The notes under the pieces are model-generated. The model saw nothing but the letters and a program-made list of their open reading frames with translations. It searched no databases and had not been told where the DNA came from. The position numbers and the translations under genes are program-made. Shown one piece after another: positions 25,187 through 33,963 of a DNA stretch of 64,000 bases (position 1 is its first letter; every line of letters begins with the position of its first letter). Source of the DNA: Microbacterium sp. LKL04 (GTDB taxonomy: Bacteria; Actinomycetota; Actinomycetes; Actinomycetales; Microbacteriaceae); the NCBI RefSeq assembly GCF_900102005.1, contig NZ_LT627736.1, positions 1,612,001 through 1,676,000 on the forward strand, read 5' to 3'.

Positions 25187-26680
25187 GTGACCGGGATCCC
25201 GCCCTCCTCCGCACCGTTGCTGCGCTCGTCCGCCCTGCGTTCCTCCGCCGCGGGGATCACGGCGGGACTCATCGGGTGGTTCATCGTCGTCGAGATCGTC
25301 AGCGGCATTCTGCAGGGGTTCTACGTCCCCCTGTTCAGCGACATCGTCATCCACCTCGGGATCCGGGATGCGGACGTGAACTGGTTCGAGGCGGGTCAGC
25401 TCCTGCTGAGCGCCCTCGTCGTCCCGATCCTCGCCAAGCTCGGCGACATGTTCGGGCACAAGCGCATCCTGCTCGTCGCCGCGGTCCTGACCGCCCTCGC
25501 CTCGTGGGGACTCGTCTTCGCGGACTCGTTCTGGACGTTCCTCCTGTTCTGGTCGCTCCAAGGCTTCTACGTCGTGTGGCTGCCCCTCGAGGTCGCCCTG
25601 ATCTTCGAGCGCGGCAGGCAGCAGAACCGCGGCGTCTCCCTCACCCGACGCGCGGCGGGGCTGCTCGTCGTCGGGCTCGAAGCGGGGGCCATCGTCGGCG
25701 CCCTCGCGGCCGGACGCATCTACGCGGCGACCGGCGACCTCGCGCTCACCCTCATGGCGCCCGCCGCCGCCGTCTCCCTCGTCGTGGTGGTCATCTGGCT
25801 GTGGGTGCCCGAGTCCACCCCGAGCGGCGAACGGCGCCTCGACACCGTCGGGGTGATCCTCCTCGCCTGGGGGCTGCTGCTCGTGACCGGAGCCCTCGCG
25901 TGGATGAGGCTCATCGGGGAGCTCGGGCTCGGCGCGGGGACCTGGCTCGGCGTCGCCGCACTGTTCCTGCTCGGCGTCGGCGTGCTCGTGTGGTTCGTCC
26001 GTCACGAGCTGAGGCACCGGCATCCCGTCATCGACATGCGCGTCCTCGCCCGGCCGGACATGTGGCCCGTCCAAGCCACCGCGTTCCTCATCGGCATCAG
26101 CCTGCTCGGAGCCCAGGGACCGCTCTCGACCTACGCGGGGACGGACTCGTCCCTGGGCTACGGTCTGGGCCTCGACGCCACCGAACGCTCCTACGTGATC
26201 GGGCTGTACCTCGTCTCGCTCATCGTGGGTGCAGTGCTGTTCGCGATCACGTCGCGGCGCATGCGTCCCCGCGTCGCGCTCATCGCCGCGGCCGCGCTCG
26301 TCGGCGTCGGCTACGCCCTGTTCCTGCCGTTCCACGGGGAGGTCTGGCAGGTGCTGCTGAACCTCTCGATCGCAGGCATCGGATGCGGCGCCCTTGTAGG
26401 AGCGATGCCGGCAGCCGCCGCCGCGGCCGCACCGTTCGGCAAGACGGGCGAGGCATCGGGGATGACGAACACGACGAAGACGATCGGCGGCGCGTTCTCG
26501 TCCGCCGTCTTCGGCGTCGTACTCGCCGCGGGCGCCGGTGCCGTCGCCGGGCAGACGGCCAGTTCGCTCGGCGGCTACCTCACCGTGTGGGCCGTCTGCG
26601 CGGCCGGCGGGTTCCTCGCCGCTCTCCTGCTGCTCCTCGTCCCGAAGGTCGCGTTCGCGGACGCGCCCCCTGCAGGCTGA
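25187..26680 (+). CDS. MFS exporter, DHA2 (14-TM) type
   Basis: A 497-residue transporter with about 14 predicted helices. The motif-A-like loop LAKLGDMFGHKRILL between helices 2 and 3 and the size fit the EmrB/QacA drug:proton antiporter group. Late helices contain TGEASGMTNTTKTIGGAF, typical of the family. Substrate is unknown. Its end is 6 bp from the convergent SDR gene. Confidence 0.88.
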   Translation: MTGIPPSSAPLLRSSALRSSAAGITAGLIGWFIVVEIVSGILQGFYVPLFSDIVIHLGIRDADVNWFEAGQLLLSALVVPILAKLGDMFGHKRILLVAAVLTALASWGLVFADSFWTFLLFWSLQGFYVVWLPLEVALIFERGRQQNRGVSLTRRAAGLLVVGLEAGAIVGALAAGRIYAATGDLALTLMAPAAAVSLVVVVIWLWVPESTPSGERRLDTVGVILLAWGLLLVTGALAWMRLIGELGLGAGTWLGVAALFLLGVGVLVWFVRHELRHRHPVIDMRVLARPDMWPVQATAFLIGISLLGAQGPLSTYAGTDSSLGYGLGLDATERSYVIGLYLVSLIVGAVLFAITSRRMRPRVALIAAAALVGVGYALFLPFHGEVWQVLLNLSIAGIGCGALVGAMPAAAAAAAPFGKTGEASGMTNTTKTIGGAFSSAVFGVVLAAGAGAVAGQTASSLGGYLTVWAVCAAGGFLAALLLLLVPKVAFADAPPAG

Positions 26681-26686
26681 CGCGGC

Positions 26687-27472
26687 TCAGCTCTCGACCG
26701 TGCGCGGGCGCAGCGGCCCGCGGGCCAGCAGGTGCTGCGCCGACTGCGCGACCGGACGCATCGTGATGAGGTCGAGGTTGACGTGGCCGGGGGCGTTCAG
26801 CGCGTACGCGATGACATCAGCGACATCCGCGGCCACCAGCGGCTGATCGACGCCGTCGTAGACCTTCTCGGCAGCCGCGCGGTCGCCGCCGAGACGGTTG
26901 AGCGAGAACTCCTCGGTGTGCACCATGCCGGGTGCGACCTCGACGACGCGGATCGGCTCGCCGTTCAGCTCGAGGCGCAGGGCGTGCACGAGCATCGCCT
27001 CGCCCGCCTTCGCCGCGTTGTACCCGGCCCCGCCGGGGTAGGCGGTCTGAGCGGCGGTCGAGGTGACGTAGACGGCGTCGGCGTGACCATCGGCATCGGC
27101 CGCACGGCGCAGGTGCGGCAGGAGGGCGGAGGTCACGAGCTGCGCCGACAGCACATTGACCTCGAACATCCAGCGCCAGTCGTCCGGGTCGCCGTCCTCG
27201 ACGCGCTGGGTTCCGCGCGCACCGCCGGCGACGTGGACGAGAGCGTGGACCGGTCCGGTGTCCTCCAGGTGCGCGGCGAGCGCTTCGACATCCGCCTCGC
27301 TCGCGAGGTCTGCGGCGTAGGACCGGGACCCGACCTCGACGTCGAGGGCCTCCAGCCGGGCCGCGCGACGGGCGACGCCGACGACGTCCCACCCACTCTC
27401 GCGGAGCGCACGGACGACCGCTTCACCGATCCCCGAGCTCGCACCGGTCACCACTGCACGTCGATTCGCCAT
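26687..27472 (-). CDS. short-chain dehydrogenase/reductase (SDR)
   Basis: A 261-residue classical SDR. VTGASSGIG is the cofactor loop, an NVLSAQ segment marks the conserved Asn, and TAYPGGAGYNAAKAG contains the YxxxK catalytic pair, with Ser in VTSTAAQ before it. An Arg at the end of strand 2 (VARRAARL) suggests NADP. It resembles the YdfG-type 3-hydroxy acid dehydrogenases. TACCGT ends 7 nt before the ATG. Confidence 0.88.
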   Translation of the reverse strand: MANRRAVVTGASSGIGEAVVRALRESGWDVVGVARRAARLEALDVEVGSRSYAADLASEADVEALAAHLEDTGPVHALVHVAGGARGTQRVEDGDPDDWRWMFEVNVLSAQLVTSALLPHLRRAADADGHADAVYVTSTAAQTAYPGGAGYNAAKAGEAMLVHALRLELNGEPIRVVEVAPGMVHTEEFSLNRLGGDRAAAEKVYDGVDQPLVAADVADVIAYALNAPGHVNLDLITMRPVAQSAQHLLARGPLRPRTVES

Positions 27473-27637
27473 GCGCTCAACGGTAGTGACTCACGGGGCG
27501 CCGGCGGACCACGGCAGGTTACGCTCCGTGTCCCCTTCCGTTGTCCTCCCGCGGCGCGGCTCGTAACGTCGGTGTCGGGCCCGCGGCATCCGTCGCCGCA
27601 GACCACCCACCCGACCACCCACGCAGGGAGCCATGTC

Positions 27638-28960
27638 ATGTCCGCACCCGAGAACTGGCGCTTCGAGACCAAGCAGATCCACACCGGCGCCGCTCCGGAC
27701 CCGGTGACGAAGGCCCGCGCCACGCCGATCTACCAGACGACGTCGTACGTCTTCGACAACGCCGACCACGCCGCGAACCTGTTCGCCCTCGCCGAGTTCG
27801 GCAACATCTACACGCGCATCCAGAACCCGACGCAGGATGTGCTCGAGCAGCGCCTCGCGGGCCTGGAGGGAGGCACCGGCGCCCTCCTCGTCTCGTCCGG
27901 CCAGGCGGCCTCGACCTTCGCCATCCTCAACATCGCACAGGCGGGCGACCACATCGTCTCGTCGAGCTCGATCTACGGCGGTACCTACAACCTCTTCAAG
28001 TACACGCTCGCCAAGCTCGGCATCGAGACGACGTTCGTCGAGAACCAGGACGACGCCGAAGAATGGCGCCGTGCGGTCCGCCCGAACACGAAGCTCTTCT
28101 TCGCCGAGACGATCGGCAATCCGCAGATCAACGTCCTCGACATCCGGACGGTCGCCGACGTCGCCCACGCCTCCGGTGTGCCGCTCATCGTCGACAACAC
28201 CATCGCGACCCCGTACCTGATCCGCCCGTTCGAGCACGGCGCCGACATCGTCGTCCACTCGGTGACCAAGTTCCTCGGCGGCCACGGCACGACCATCGGC
28301 GGCGTCATCGTCGACGGCGGCTCGTTCCCCTGGTCGGAGCACTCCGAGCGCTTCCCCGGCCTGACCACGCCCGACGAGTCGTACCACGGCGCCGTCTACA
28401 CCGCAGCGGTCGGCGACGCCCTCGCCTACATCATCAAGGCGCGCGTGCAGCTGCTTCGCGACCTCGGCTCCGCGATCTCGCCGCAGAGCGCGTGGAACCT
28501 CATCCAGGGCGTCGAGACGCTGTCGCTGCGCATCGAGCGTCACGTGCAGAACGCGCAGGAGATCGCGGAGTGGCTCGAGAACCACCCCGACGTCGCCTCG
28601 GTGAACTACTCGGGCCTTCCGACCTCGCCCTGGTACGCCGCGGCGAACCGCTACGCCCCGAAGGGTGTCGGCGCGGTCCTGTCGTTCGAGCTGAAGGGCG
28701 GTGTCTCCGCCGGCCGCGAGTTCGTCAACGCGCTGAGCCTGTTCAGCCACCTCGCGAACATCGGCGACGTCCGCTCGCTCGTCATCCACCCGGCGTCCAC
28801 GACGCACTCGCAGCTGACACCGGAGCAGCAGCTCACCTCGGGCGTCACCCCGGGTCTCGTCCGCCTGTCGGTGGGCCTCGAGAACATCGAAGACCTGAAG
28901 GCCGACCTCGACCAGGCCCTCGCCGCCGCGCGCCGCCACTCCGAGGCCGCGCGCGCCTGA
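27638..28960 (+). CDS. metY: O-acetylhomoserine sulfhydrylase MetY
   Basis: A 440-residue PLP enzyme that makes homocysteine from O-acetylhomoserine and sulfide in methionine synthesis. The Schiff-base Lys211 lies in HSVTKFLGGHGTTIGG. YTRIQNPTQDVLEQRLAGLE and SSGQAAS are typical of the long MetY form. GGGAG lies 8 nt before the ATG at 27638, the preferred start; an ATG 5 nt earlier is out of frame. A strong hairpin terminator follows. metX, which supplies its substrate, lies 1.8 kb downstream rather than adjacent. Confidence 0.95.
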   Translation: MSAPENWRFETKQIHTGAAPDPVTKARATPIYQTTSYVFDNADHAANLFALAEFGNIYTRIQNPTQDVLEQRLAGLEGGTGALLVSSGQAASTFAILNIAQAGDHIVSSSSIYGGTYNLFKYTLAKLGIETTFVENQDDAEEWRRAVRPNTKLFFAETIGNPQINVLDIRTVADVAHASGVPLIVDNTIATPYLIRPFEHGADIVVHSVTKFLGGHGTTIGGVIVDGGSFPWSEHSERFPGLTTPDESYHGAVYTAAVGDALAYIIKARVQLLRDLGSAISPQSAWNLIQGVETLSLRIERHVQNAQEIAEWLENHPDVASVNYSGLPTSPWYAAANRYAPKGVGAVLSFELKGGVSAGREFVNALSLFSHLANIGDVRSLVIHPASTTHSQLTPEQQLTSGVTPGLVRLSVGLENIEDLKADLDQALAAARRHSEAARA

Positions 28961-28979
28961 CCTCCCCTCCTCAGGAGAA

Positions 28980-29014
28980 CGACACCCCGTCCGGGTCACC
29001 GCGGCGGGGTGTCG
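28980..29014 (+). terminator. hairpin terminator after metY
   Basis: Ten-base-pair perfect stem (CGACACCCCG with CGGGGTGTCG) around a 15-nt loop, 19 nt after the metY stop. It separates metY from the accessory genes and metX. Confidence 0.7.
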
Positions 29015-29046
29015 CGCGTCCGGCCCGATACGCTCGAGGGGAGACG

Positions 29047-29520
29047 ATGAAACGCTACGGACCTCTTCACGCTGTGCCTGACGGGCTCGCGATCGGCGAT
29101 CCCGGTCGGCGTCACCTCGTCCTCGGCGTGGACACCATCAGTCACCGAGATGGACCCGCCGTGACGCAGCAGGTCGACTGGACCGAGATCCGGGGTGCCG
29201 CCTTGGACCTGAGGACCACACGGTTCCCGTTCCCCGGCGCGTTCTCGGGCCTGTGGAGTTCCGTCCTGGTCATGATCACGCAGACCGACCCGGACCTCGA
29301 CCTGGCGCCCGGCACCGCCGTGCTCACGACGGACCACGGGTCACTGCGCCTGGATCTGGACCGGCACCACCCCGGCGGTTACTGGCATCCCATCGTGTCG
29401 AGGACCCAGCTGCTCATGGACCGTCTGGTCGAGGATGCCGCGTCCCGCCCGCTGCTGCGTCAGTCGAACGCTGTGCTGGACTCGATCGTCTCCTCGGTCC
29501 GCCGCGCGCGGGTCGCCTAG
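29047..29520 (+). CDS. hypothetical protein, 157 aa
   Basis: No family recognised. The product is soluble, without signal peptide or membrane helix. The first half is beta-like (RHLVLGVDTISH, QQVDWTEIRGAALDLRTTRF), reminiscent of small PH-like or sensor folds, and the C-terminus is helical and Arg-rich. GAGGGGAG lies 3-8 nt before the ATG. The stop TAG sits on a CTAG shared with the stop of the convergent 91-residue gene. Confidence 0.6.
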   Translation: MKRYGPLHAVPDGLAIGDPGRRHLVLGVDTISHRDGPAVTQQVDWTEIRGAALDLRTTRFPFPGAFSGLWSSVLVMITQTDPDLDLAPGTAVLTTDHGSLRLDLDRHHPGGYWHPIVSRTQLLMDRLVEDAASRPLLRQSNAVLDSIVSSVRRARVA

Positions 29521-29792
29521 CGATCCGCGCGACGGAGCAGTGCTCGCCGCTTGCGGTGGAGCCGCCACCAGCTGAACGAGCTCCGCGCCTGGATACGGCC
29601 GAGCTCCACCAGACTCGGGAGCCCTCGAGAGGCCAACTCGCGCGAGATCGCATCGGAGTCGTCCGTGCCCCCGTGCGCCTCGATGACGGCATGCGCCTGC
29701 GTAACGCGTTCGCTCGACAGCGGGTGCGCCGCGATCTGAGAATCGACCTTCGCGATCCTCCGTGCCAGCTCCTCAGGTTGCACGGCGATCAC
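29517..29792 (-). CDS. 91-aa partner protein of the secreted YPVVADP protein
   Basis: A small cytosolic, helical protein with a basic C-terminal tail (LHRKRRALLRRADR). No family recognised. GTG start overlaps the stop of the secreted-protein gene (GTGA), so both are made together. Such an arrangement is common for effector/immunity or secreted-protein/chaperone pairs, but nothing in the sequence proves either. A second in-frame GTG four codons in could be used. Confidence 0.55.
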   Translation of the reverse strand: MIAVQPEELARRIAKVDSQIAAHPLSSERVTQAHAVIEAHGGTDDSDAISRELASRGLPSLVELGRIQARSSFSWWRLHRKRRALLRRADR

Positions 29793-30595
29793 TTGCCCAG
29801 TGCGCAGGCGAGCGCGGCCGCGCCGAGGCCACCCCAGATCGTGCCGGTGGCGAAGGCCTGCGTGATCTGCGGCCCCTTGAGCCCGAGGCCCAGGAGGCAC
29901 TTGAACACCCACGGAGCGATCCAGATCGGATCCGCCACCACCGGGTAGGCGACCCCCGCCGCGCGGTGATCGACGACCTGGATGAGCGTGGAGCCCTCGA
30001 TCTCGTAGTGCGTCGCGACAGGGTCGCCGTCCGCGTCGAGTGCCCAGGCATCCGCGACCACGGCGAGGACAGTGCCGTCAGCGGCGACGACCGCGGCGCC
30101 GTCCTCGGTCGATCGCAACGACTCGCCGACGCCGAGGTCGACGTCGTACTCGAGATGCTCCGGCGCGTCGGCGGAAGTGATCGTCGTCAGCATCTGCACA
30201 CCCGCGTCACCGACGATCACAGAATTGGTCAGGGACTCACCCGGGTAGGTCACCGCCCCACCCTGGAGGAGGACGGCATCGCCCGCCGCGTCCGCCTCGG
30301 GAAGATCGATCGTCAAGGGCGACCGCCCGGGAGAGTGTATAGACACCCCGTCCGTCAACCGCGACGGGACACCGATGGTGCCCTGGCTGGTCTGCACCGT
30401 CCCGGTCCCGGCTCCATCGGATGCAGCAAGGAGCAGTGACTCATCCAGATTCGCCAGTGATTGCGCAGCGACGGCGATCGAGGCCGCGTCGACCTCGTCG
30501 TCCGCCGATGCGATGGAGGGGGATGCCACGATGGTCGACGCCAGGAGCGCTGTAACCATCGTGAGGGAGGCGGTGCGGCGCCAGGAACGTGTCAT
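29789..30595 (-). CDS. secreted protein with YPVVADP motif and small C-terminal module
   Basis: A 268-residue protein. Residues 1-32 form a Sec signal peptide (SWRR, then a hydrophobic core ending IASA). A beta-rich middle follows (IGVPSRLTDGVSI, MLTTITSADAPEHLEYDVDL, AVVAADGTVLAVVADAW). Then come VVDHRAAGVAYPVVADP (motif at residues 217-223) and a 45-residue tail rich in Gly, Ala, Leu and Trp with two Cys. I have the impression that actinobacterial secreted proteins of unknown function carry this motif, but I cannot name the family. GGAAGAG is 7 nt before the ATG. Confidence 0.65.
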   Translation of the reverse strand: MTRSWRRTASLTMVTALLASTIVASPSIASADDEVDAASIAVAAQSLANLDESLLLAASDGAGTGTVQTSQGTIGVPSRLTDGVSIHSPGRSPLTIDLPEADAAGDAVLLQGGAVTYPGESLTNSVIVGDAGVQMLTTITSADAPEHLEYDVDLGVGESLRSTEDGAAVVAADGTVLAVVADAWALDADGDPVATHYEIEGSTLIQVVDHRAAGVAYPVVADPIWIAPWVFKCLLGLGLKGPQITQAFATGTIWGGLGAAALACALGK

Positions 30596-30758
30596 CAGGG
30601 TCTCTTCCGGTGGAGCGATCAGGTCACAGAATGGTGATCTCCCGAAGCTAACGACGGGTCCGAAGGTCCCGCGCCCGCCTTTCGGCGGAAACTTTCGAAG
30701 GTGTCCGTGCCCCCGTAACACTGCGCTGACCCTCCCCATCGGCCGGGAGAATAGTCGT

Positions 30759-31961
30759 ATGGACTGGCAGACCTCGGAAGACACGGTGCCCTCGGCTCCG
30801 GTGACCGAGGCAGACGCCCGGTCGCTCCTCGGGCGCCCACCGGCGACCGGCGCCTGGCGTGACGGCGACCCGATCGGGGAGCGCAGGTTCGCGCGGTTCG
30901 GCGCGTTCACCACCGAGAGCGGGGCGAGCCTCCCCGGCATCCGTCTCGCCTACGAGACGTGGGGCGAACTCTCCCCCGCCCGCGACAACGCCGTGCTGAT
31001 CCTGCACGCCCTCACCGGCGACAGCCACGTGCGCGGCGACGCCGTCCCCGGTCACGCGACCGACGGCTGGTGGGGAGATGTCGTGGGCCCCGGAAGGGCC
31101 ATCGACACCGACCGCTGGTTCGTCGTGGCGCCGAACATGCTGGGCGGATGCCAGGGGTCGACCGGTCCCGCGAGCATCGCCCCGGACGGCTACGAGTGGG
31201 CCTCCCGCTTCCCGTTCCTCACGATCCGCGACCAGGTCGCCGCACAGGTCATGCTGACGGACGCCTTCGGCATCGACGTCTGGGCGGGAGTGATCGGCGG
31301 ATCGATGGGCGGCATGCACGCCCTGGAGTGGGCGGTCGGGCACCCGGAGCGGGTCGAGCGTCTCGGCGTGCTGTGCTCGCCGCCGACGACGACGGCCGAC
31401 CAGGTCGCACTGAACTCCGTCCAGCTCGCGGCGATCCAGATGGATCCGCGCTTCGCGGGCGGCAACTACTACGACGCTCCCGACGGCGACGGCCCCCACC
31501 GGGGGCTCTCGCTCGCGCGACGCATGGCGCTTCTGAACTACCGCACCCCGACGGAGCTGAACCAGCGCTTCCAGCGGTCCTGGCAGTCCGACAAGAGCCC
31601 CTTCGGCGAAGGCGGTCGCTACGCCGTCGAGAGCTACCTCGACTTCCACGGCAACCGCTTCACCCGTCGGTTCGACGCGAACTCCTACCTGACCCTCGTC
31701 GAGGCGATGAACTCGCACGACGTCGGGCGCGACCGGGGCGGCGTCGAGGAGGCCCTCGCCCGGGTGACGGCGCGCACCCTCGTGCTCGGGGTCGACAGCG
31801 ACCGCCTGTTCCCTGTGGAGGGGCAGCACCGCATCAGCCGCGGCATCCGCACCACCATCCACGACGACACGGTCGTCCTCTCGAGCGACTTCGGTCACGA
31901 CGGCTTCCTCATCGAGACCGAACCCGTCGGACGCCACCTTCGACGCCTGCTCGAGAGCTGA
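30759..31961 (+). CDS. metX: homoserine O-acetyltransferase MetX
   Basis: A 400-residue alpha/beta-hydrolase-fold enzyme that acetylates homoserine. The nucleophile Ser182 is in VIGGSMGGMHALEW. LNMLGG-type NMLGGCQGSTGPAS, HALTGDSHVRG and the late Asp (GVDSDRLFP) and His (DFGHDGFL) complete the pocket and triad. GAGAAT ends 6 nt before the ATG, a weak leaderless pattern. It acts directly upstream of MetY in methionine biosynthesis. Confidence 0.95.
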   Translation: MDWQTSEDTVPSAPVTEADARSLLGRPPATGAWRDGDPIGERRFARFGAFTTESGASLPGIRLAYETWGELSPARDNAVLILHALTGDSHVRGDAVPGHATDGWWGDVVGPGRAIDTDRWFVVAPNMLGGCQGSTGPASIAPDGYEWASRFPFLTIRDQVAAQVMLTDAFGIDVWAGVIGGSMGGMHALEWAVGHPERVERLGVLCSPPTTTADQVALNSVQLAAIQMDPRFAGGNYYDAPDGDGPHRGLSLARRMALLNYRTPTELNQRFQRSWQSDKSPFGEGGRYAVESYLDFHGNRFTRRFDANSYLTLVEAMNSHDVGRDRGGVEEALARVTARTLVLGVDSDRLFPVEGQHRISRGIRTTIHDDTVVLSSDFGHDGFLIETEPVGRHLRRLLES

Positions 31962-31968
31962 CGTCCGA

Positions 31969-33420
31969 CTACCGCGGCGCGAGATCCGGGGAGATCCGCG
32001 TGCCGAACGTGTGGCGCAGCGCCGACCTCGCCGCATGCCACCCGGCCAGGCCGTGCACACCGGGCCCCGGACTCGTCGACGCCGAGCACAGGTAGACCCC
32101 GTCGAGCGGCGTGCGCCACGGCTCACGCGACACGACCGGCCGTTTGAGCAGCTGCCAGAGGGCGGGAGCCCCCGCCGCGATGTCCCCGCCGGGGTAGTTC
32201 GGGTTCTCGGCTTCGACCTCGACCGCGTTCCGCGAATTCATGCCGACGATCAGGTCGCGGAAGCCGGGCGCGAACCGCTCGATCTGCCGGATGACGGCGT
32301 CGGCGCGATCGGCGGTGCTCCCCGAGGGGACGTGCGTGTACGTCCAGAGCACATGAGCTCCGGCGGGGGCGCGCGACGAATCGAACCCCGACGGCTGCGC
32401 GACCAGCACGTAGGGAGCGTCGGGAAGTCCGCCGCGGGAGATGAGGTTCTCGGATGCCGCCATCTCGGCGCGCGTGCCGCCGACGTGGACGGTGCCGGCC
32501 GAGCGGACCTCCTCGTTCGCCCACGGGACGGGACCCGAGAGGGCGAAGTCGACCTTCGCGACCGCGCCGCCGTAGCGGAAGCGCTCGAGGGCACCGCGGT
32601 AGCCGGCGGGAACGGCGTCGCCCGCGATCCGGAGGAAAGCGCGCGGGACGACATCGAGCAGGACGGCCTTCGCGTCGGGCAGCTCCCGCAGCGACTCGAC
32701 CTCTTGGTCGGTGACGATCTCGCCGCCGTGCTCGCGCAGGTCGTCGGCCATGGCGTCGACGATGCTCTGACTGCCGCCGATCGGGATCGGCCACCCGCGC
32801 GCATGCCCGTAGGTCGAGAGTGCGAGTCCCGCTCCCGCCGCCGCCAGGCTCGGGAGCGACAGGATCGTGTGCGCGGCGACACCGGTGAGCAGGGCCGGAG
32901 CGGCATCCTCCGCGAAGCGCGCGTTCCACAGCCCGCTCCCCTGTTCGAGAGCCCGCAGACCGAACCACACGGCGGCGGCCGGGTCGGCGGGTACGCGCAG
33001 CAGCGGGTGACCGGTGAAGTCCGAGACGCCGGACGCCCGCTCCACGAGCGGGCGCATCAGGCGCGCGTACGCGTCGCCGTCGCGGCCGAGGCTCTCGGCG
33101 GTGCGGTCGAGATCGCGGTAGGCGATCGCGGCGCGGCCGCCGTCGAGGGGCTGGGCGAACGAGGCGTCGGGGACGGCGAAGTCGACGCGCCTCCCCAGCC
33201 CGAACTCGCGGAAGAAGCGGCTCTCGAAGGCGAGCGGGTGTACGGCCGAGCAGACGTCGTGCAGGTAGCCGGGGAGGGTCATCTCCATGGTGCGCGCGCC
33301 GCCGCCGATGGTGCCGCCCTTCTCGTACACACGCACGCTGAGACCGGCACGGGCGAGGGTGACGGCCGCCGCGAGCCCGTTCGGCCCCGCGCCGACCACG
33401 ATCGCGTCGAGGTCGCTCAT
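31969..33420 (-). CDS. FAD-dependent oxidoreductase, phytoene-desaturase-like
   Basis: A 483-residue flavoprotein. The N-terminal IVVGAGPNGLAAAVTLARAG is the ADP-binding beta-alpha-beta unit, followed by YEKGGTIGGGARTMEM. The C-terminal GVYLCSASTSPGPGVHGLAGWHAA is the FAD-binding end typical of the CrtI/carotenoid oxidoreductase superfamily. The exact substrate is unknown, and no carotenoid genes are nearby. ATGA overlap couples it to the SRPBCC gene, from which it may receive or deliver a hydrophobic ligand. Confidence 0.85.
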   Translation of the reverse strand: MSDLDAIVVGAGPNGLAAAVTLARAGLSVRVYEKGGTIGGGARTMEMTLPGYLHDVCSAVHPLAFESRFFREFGLGRRVDFAVPDASFAQPLDGGRAAIAYRDLDRTAESLGRDGDAYARLMRPLVERASGVSDFTGHPLLRVPADPAAAVWFGLRALEQGSGLWNARFAEDAAPALLTGVAAHTILSLPSLAAAGAGLALSTYGHARGWPIPIGGSQSIVDAMADDLREHGGEIVTDQEVESLRELPDAKAVLLDVVPRAFLRIAGDAVPAGYRGALERFRYGGAVAKVDFALSGPVPWANEEVRSAGTVHVGGTRAEMAASENLISRGGLPDAPYVLVAQPSGFDSSRAPAGAHVLWTYTHVPSGSTADRADAVIRQIERFAPGFRDLIVGMNSRNAVEVEAENPNYPGGDIAAGAPALWQLLKRPVVSREPWRTPLDGVYLCSASTSPGPGVHGLAGWHAARSALRHTFGTRISPDLAPR

Positions 33421-33899
33421 TCTCCGACGCCCTCGTCCTCGGCGGTGGTCTCATCGGTCGGACGCGCGGCGCGGCCCTCGGCGAGGTAGGCGAGGCGGTG
33501 GAGGGTCTCTGCGTTCCGCAGTTGCAGCGCGATGTCGAGGAGCGCGGGCGGGATGAGGCTCCCGGGTCCCGCGACGGCCTCCTCCTGGATGCGGACGACG
33601 GCACCGTCGCGGTGCGGCCTGACCTGGATGTCGACCTGCGCCTCGCCCATCGGCCACCCCTTCGCACGGAGGAGGAGGTGACGCGGCGGGTCGTACGCCA
33701 GCACCTCGGTCTCGTCGTCGATCAGGGCCGGCCACACGCCGAACGAGTGGTGCAGGTGCGAACCGACCTCGGGCCAGGTCTCGGCGACTTCGCGCATCCG
33801 GGACGCGCCGACGACCCACGACGGGAAGAGCCACCCGTCGGCGAGCACGGCGAAGACGTCGTCAGGGGTGCAGGCGAACACGCGCGAGTTGCGGGACAT
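33417..33899 (-). CDS. SRPBCC (START-like) domain protein
   Basis: A 160-residue protein with the polyketide-cyclase/START-like ligand-binding fold: a strand RVFACTPDDVFAVLADGWLFPSWVVG, then beta strands around HLHHSFGVWPALIDDETEVL and a final long helix. TAGCGT ends 7 nt before the ATG at 33899, so it is probably leaderless. It is the first gene of a two-gene unit with the FAD oxidoreductase. Confidence 0.8.
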   Translation of the reverse strand: MSRNSRVFACTPDDVFAVLADGWLFPSWVVGASRMREVAETWPEVGSHLHHSFGVWPALIDDETEVLAYDPPRHLLLRAKGWPMGEAQVDIQVRPHRDGAVVRIQEEAVAGPGSLIPPALLDIALQLRNAETLHRLAYLAEGRAARPTDETTAEDEGVGE

Positions 33900-33963
33900 G
33901 CCTCCGACGCTAGCGACTGAGGCCGAGCGTCACGGACGGGGTTGCGCCCTCGGACGAGGCGTG

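Noticed and set aside
27480-27637. SAM-responsive riboswitch before metY
   Set aside because: No SAM-I, SAM-II or SAM-IV core pattern was recognisable in the 160-bp region.
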